Of a stretch of DNA of 64,000 bases, positions 59,224 to 64,000 are shown in pieces. The notes below the pieces were generated by a model. The model was not told the origin of the DNA, ran no database searches, and saw only the letters and a program-made list of their open reading frames with translations. Made by a program: the position numbers and the translations under genes. Source of the stretch: Ulva prolifera (taxonomy: Eukaryota > Chlorophyta > Ulvophyceae > Ulvales > Ulvaceae); contig CM041198.1 of NCBI GenBank assembly GCA_023078555.1, positions 10,917,874-10,981,873 of the forward strand. The letters are read 5' to 3'. Position 1 is the stretch's first letter. Each line of letters opens with the position of its first letter.

Positions 59224-60410
59224 GCCATGTGGGTCACATTGCGGCACTGTAGTATACATGTAACGAAAATGGTGCTTTACACAGGCCAGCTGGCTACAGT
59301 CTTCTGGTCGATGCTAGTAAGGCAGCGTGTGAAGACTAGCCGCGAATGTGACCTGGCCATGCGATCCCGGAATGTGCCCACATGCCCTGTCGTTCACATT
59401 GACAGGTCACATCACGGATCGACAAATAACTCCCAAACAGCCGGCCGAAAGGCCGAACGGGAATGTGTTTGAAGCCTCTCACAACCCTGCTCGCATTGAC
59501 ACCAGAGTGTGGTGATGTACATGGTGCTTGCTGTTCAGGTCAGGTCACTGTGTTATTTTAACAGCTTTTTGCTTGATGGACCTCCGTGTATCGATGCTGT
59601 GCGCAGATGCTGTTGCCATGACAGGTTCTTCAGCGGTGTATGCCTGTTATCAAGTTCAGTCTCATGTGAGTGCCATATTGTGTTGCAAGCGATATCAGAT
59701 GTTCATAGCAGTCGGGTTGCGTGCTGGATGTTGCTGAAGTGGCGAAGGAGAAATACGCAAAGTGCGTCCGGTCTCACCAGAATGTGAGAGAGCAGTCGCA
59801 GCTTTTTGGTAAGCGAGAAGAAGTCAGCAGACGCTTTGCATCGCTCACATGGCATTCTGCACCGCACAACAGATCTAGGGATGAACAAAAAGCCTCAAAC
59901 ACGGCATTTTCGTCTGGTAAGCCGAGGAGGTCTCTTGTCCCGGGAGCTGCCACATCACGCACGCTGTATAAATGTATTGCCCAATGCTAGAATGCAGTCG
60001 GAAAGCGACACATGCGCTGTCATGCTGGCCGGGTCTGAACAGCGTCCGGCATAGACTCAGCCGAACAAGCAAGGATGTCCTGGCCTGACTGATCCATCCA
60101 TAAACAAGCATTGCACACATGCTTATTACTCATTATTCATATCATCAAAGCAACGACAATCATTGGGCTCTGCCCGGTGGCTGATATTTCGACCACTGTC
60201 CCGTGGCGGCAAGTGGCGGAGGTTGTCATTCACATCGTATCTCGAGATACTTGGTGGTGAGGGTCGGGGTGGGTTTCACGGGGGGAGGTTGGCCCGCGTT
60301 GGGTGGGGGCCTGCCCCGGGTTATTATGGGTGGCTGTGCGTAAGTGATTCTGCAACCTGGGCTGCGTGTGCCTCAGGGGCGGGGGTGCGTGCTGGCGTGT
60401 GCAGTGGTGT
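59224..60410. other. 1.2 kb without a recognised gene
   Basis: No supported exon, RNA or repeat. Possibly remaining sequence of the recombinase element, but no reverse transcriptase motif is visible. Confidence 0.4.
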
Positions 60411-60494
60411 AAAGTAGATTAAATCTGCATTTACTGAGCCGTATCCTATTGGACATTGACAACTCCGAGTTAACGGGACCACATACGCCGAATA
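60411..60494 (+). repeat. dispersed repeat R1, copy 2
   Basis: Near-identical to 670-752 in the same orientation. Confidence 0.6.
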
Positions 60495-60663
60495 TGCCGA
60501 TGTAGGTGTGCTCATTAAGTTACACATACCGGGCCATTATATGGCAAAGCAAACAAATACAACAAGCCAAAGAGCGACCGGCTGCCACCATAGCAATAAC
60601 CAAATCTCAGCACAGATGTGCTGGTCTCTGTTGTGTGCTGGTGGTTGCGTCGGTGTGTTTGTG

Positions 60664-60705
60664 CCCTGTGGTGGTACCTGCCTCTCTGGCTTTGTCCTTG
60701 TAACA
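60664..60705 (-). repeat. dispersed motif R2, copy near R1 copy 2
   Basis: Inverse form: GGTACCTGCCTCTCTGGC and TTGTCCTTGTAACA. Confidence 0.55.
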
Positions 60706-61756
60706 CATCGTACTTTACAGACCGAGCATGACTGGTCGCAAGGGCCCCTCCGCCATGCGATGCCGGTGCACTGCGGTGTTTAGAAATCATTCATCCACGT
60801 CTATGTTCATCAAGACCAAACATACAGCATGTTTGGAAGCAAGCGTTGCATGACTTTCTAGAAAATCATGATTGGTTTCATAGAAAAGATACAAGCAATG
60901 TCACCATCTCTAGCACACGGGTGGTGCCGGGTCACACAGAAGGTGCCACTTGAGAAATCTGCTGCTAGAACATTGGTAGGCACGGTTCTTGATACCGTGT
61001 CAAATGAAGAGGTTCAACATCTGAGTCCAGCGTATACATACACATGCTCTGACCTCATCTGATGACAAGTGCCAGAGTGGTGAGCTCGGGTGTGCTGTGT
61101 GAAATTCGCAGTCACGCCACCTGGTGTGCATGCAGTGAAAAACAAGCATTATGCATTCACCACCATCCAGAGCTTGTAGCTGAGAGTTAGCAGGCATATT
61201 CCTTGACACACTTGCATCAACATATTCTGAAAGCATTGCATAGTATAGCATGACCTCCGCATCACGATTTCATTACAAAATTAGGTGTAAGGAATGACTA
61301 CCAACATATTCTGATCGTACGAAGGGTGAAGACCACGCCCAAGGTCGACTGCATACACAAACTCAACAAAATATGCAGTTCTTGTGCACATTCATATTCC
61401 ATCACCTGCATTGGCTGACCGGTGCCTTGTTCACGATCACTGCACACAACAAAATACCTTGTAGGTAGGCATTGCTACCACAGTCATAGCCAACGAAATG
61501 TGACGGTGGTACTTGAAAGCAGGTGCTTACTGTAGCTACAGCAGGTATGCAAGCTGTGCCTGGGCTATGGCTTCTCCCACCAATGCTGCCAAAAGATAAA
61601 GAATAGCTGAGTCATAACAACATAAGGCATGCATAACGTAGCCTGACTAAGCTACACATGCATGCTGAGGCACTATATGCTCTAGTTATGGAAGAATGGC
61701 CACAATGCAAGGCTATCGCAACAATACATGCCGCTGCAGGTCTTCAGGCATGCGGA
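60706..61756. other. no gene; short repeat R7
   Basis: 60992-61026 (AATGAAGAGGTTCAACATCT then GAGTCCAGCG) repeats 25311-25343. No exon is supported in the rest. Confidence 0.4.
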
Positions 61757-64000
61757 CTACTCCAATACACCAGAAAATATCTGAGAGGAGCACACATTTT
61801 TTTGTTGAGAGGGGGTGGCAGCAGGTGCATCCTGCCTTGCAAGATGCGCGGAAAGATTGATACCAAGGGTTGCCTGAGATGCCAAGTTCTGCATCTGTGA
61901 AAACAGACCCTGGTGGCCTGCTTCCAAGGCCATCTTCTCTTTTTTATATGACTCGTTGATGCCATCGATGACTTTCTGTGCACACGTCCGGACCTACAAA
62001 CGCAGACAGACAGTGGCTGGCTATGAAGCGCGTGTTCATGGAATTGTGACCATCGCTTGGCTGGAGGATTGCTTACCTTTTCCATATGCTGCTGATATCT
62101 GTGAGTAACAGCATCAATCCGCCACTTGTGCGCCAGATCCGATGTCAGCAGCTGTCTCTGCAGATCGGACCAATTGCGAACGGTATCTACAAGCGCCTGA
62201 TTGGCCTCACTGCCACCTGTTGACGCAGTTGCTTGTTGGACCCAGGCCATGCGATGTTCATAGTCAGCTCTCGCCTCCTCAGTAAGGCCACCCGCATTTG
62301 CTGCAGCAATGGCCGTCGGCAGCTTCATGATATTCTCTACCTCTGTCACGAAATCATCTGCTTGCGATGAATGAACAGCTGCATGCAGTCATTGTATTGA
62401 GATTGACAGAGTGCTTCAACAGCATGGCATGGCAGATGTTCCAAGCAGCACTTGCACCTCTACCACATGGCGGCATTGCAATTCACTTTAATATCGTTGC
62501 CATACCACCATGCTCCATGGGTGGGTTGACAAATGCAACGGTCACTTGTTGTGCTCGCATGAGCTCTGTCGAGATCCGATAATCGCTCATCTGCCCTAGG
62601 ATGTGGTTCACAACAGACTTCAAATCAACAAGTGCCTGTTGATACTTGTTTGCAAGCACGTGAATGCCGTCATCTGTTCCAAGAGGATGACCCGACAAGT
62701 GAGCTGCCACAGCAATCAGTGCAATCAGGGTATAGTCCTGAAAATCACTTGGCAGCTCGTTCTGGGGTCGCATGATCAGCAAAATCTGAGCCGCCTGCAA
62801 AGCACAAGCATCTTGTGGCAGCCGTGCTGCAGTCATTATGAAACATCATATCATCTGAGAAAAGCCATCGCTTGACCCTTTGGCAGTGTACACGCCTGCT
62901 GCAACAAGTATCGGACCTGTAGAGCATAGTTGTACACATATTGGTCTCTATCAGATCCGAGATCCAGTCCCGCATCAGTGATCATGGAACGAAGCCGGTC
63001 TTGCGCACGTTTGTAGATGCCATTCACAAGTGAGCTGGGGTCTTGTAGCGCCTTCACAATGTTCTCGAATTGCGTTCGCAACTGCACCAGTGAAGCTTGA
63101 GTGGGATTAGGGCCACCAGCAGTCAGAGGTGTGCCAAGAGTGGCTATGCCACTCGATGACTGTGGCACTCCAGTCGCAGCCCGGCTGCGCTTAGATCCCC
63201 CAGGAATACCACCCTGGGACCGGCTGTCAACCTCATCCCGAACAACAGTTGTCGTGGCCCGGGGCGAAGGCGTATCATCATGAAATCGGCGTTTTGTCGG
63301 CCGTCTTGCACGTGCGGCTCGGCCTTGTCTCACAGCGCGGCTGTCTGACTCCTCCCCAGCTCCCCATTGAGAGCCATTAGAATTTGACACACGCGGGATC
63401 TCCTCTGCACGCGATATGTTGTTGCAGTGAGAACGGAACCAAGATCAAACATTGCAGCGCGCAAAAATGTGGCGAACTCATGGGTCGATTTCTCACCAGA
63501 CGCATCGTCCTCTCCACCTTCCAGAGGCGGGATTTCCTGTTCAAGAAGAGCTTCTGCTTCTTCTGCCTGAAGACGATCCCAACGCAATCGCAACATTCTT
63601 TGCCAGAACGCAGCCGAACTGCTTGCAAGCATGCTTACTGACATTTTGTCAGTTCCTTCATCTTGCTCTTCAGATTCATGTTCATCGTCGTCTTGCTCGT
63701 CATGGCTCTGCAAGACCATACCAGATAACGTTTGGTGAAAAAACCATGGTCACGTATATCACACCACATACTTCAAGCTATTTCAACAAAAATGTGCCCC
63801 AAGCTACTCGAAAGGCACGCACTCGCTCACGACAGTAGCGGCTACTGGCTGACAGTGTGCGCCAATCCTGAAGGAAAGCTCCTTCCACCGCGTCCATCTT
63901 GTCCTGTGAAAGTGGTTGGATACCCTCTGGCAGACTGGTCAACAATCCTTCCAGTAAACTGATCATGCTCTGCAGCTGAACTTTAGTTGGCACCTCAGTG
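61757..64000 (-). CDS. C-terminal part of an unknown helical protein (runs off window)
   Basis: Proposed minus-strand exons: 63808 to beyond 64000, 63497-63707, 62917-63404, 62509-62794, 62077-62378 and 61757-61993, all in phase, about 570 residues visible. The first visible exon is helical. Next comes an acidic stretch (SHDEQDDDEHESEEQDEG), then AFWQRMLRLRWDRLQAEEAEAL, an amphipathic helix recalling the W-x-x-L-L...EE segment after the helicase of CHD remodelers, though this is weak. A basic Ser/Pro-rich segment (RRPTKRRFHDDTPSP) looks like a nuclear localisation signal. The last 300 residues are mostly helical (LVQLRTQFENIVKALQD, DLQRQLLTSDLAHKWR). Probably nuclear; no family is assigned. 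The 5' end lies outside the window. Confidence 0.5.

Noticed and set aside
63404-63440. 36-bp intron joining the two frames of the right-edge gene
   Set aside because: Far shorter than all others. The GTGAGA donor at 63496 gives a 92-bp intron with matching phase.

Overview
This is eukaryotic nuclear DNA of a retrotransposon-rich genome. The evidence is spliced genes with GT-AG introns of about 80-180 bp, Ty1/copia elements with LTRs, a tyrosine-recombinase element fragment, hAT-type MITEs and very long (TG)n tracts. TGTAA lies in a conserved core of every LTR here, the retroelement C-terminal domains look like those I associate with algae, and there is a G8/fibrocystin-like membrane protein. 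Together these suggest a unicellular alga, perhaps of the green lineage. That is an inference, not an identification, and no gene here fixes the species.

Layout. 0-7 kb: no host gene; dispersed repeats, two oppositely oriented fragments of a retroelement protein, and two TG/CA tracts of about 150 bp, one beside a G-run and a CG-run. 7.0-8.4 kb: a four-exon gene with an ING-like N-terminus and a Tudor/Agenet-like C-terminus. 8.4-12.3 kb: nothing recognised. 12.3-20.8 kb: a large many-exon type I membrane protein (signal peptide, bacterial-like beta-sandwich domains, G8 domain, beta-helix-like part, PPC-like domain, EGF module, C-terminal transmembrane helix). 21.0-22.1 kb: a disordered acidic protein. 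22.7-25.3 kb: a seven-exon coiled-coil protein of unknown function. 25.3-27 kb: diverged repeats.

27-46 kb is a transposon nest: a TIR element, a copia relic, an almost intact copia element inserted into the relic's LTR (TSD TGAGT), then a composite copia element on the minus strand with an extra internal LTR (TSD GCACT), then solo LTRs of a second family, one inserted inside another in inverse orientation (TSDs TTGGG and CAGGG). 46-47.5 kb: a third copy of the retroelement C-terminal domain and a 120-bp hAT MITE with an 8-bp TSD.

48-54.4 kb holds two minus-strand genes: a deoxyribonucleoside kinase fused to a helix-hairpin-helix region, and a SNF1/AMPK-like Ser/Thr kinase with a long disordered N-terminus. 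56.4-59.2 kb: an inverted duplication, a hAT-type element and a broken tyrosine recombinase. 61.8-64 kb: the C-terminal part of an unknown helical protein, running off the right end.

Exon models were made by eye, from reading-frame continuity, intron phase and splice consensus. Phases match at nearly all junctions listed, but none has RNA support. The host genes show no common pathway; the coherent story here is transposon nesting and decay.
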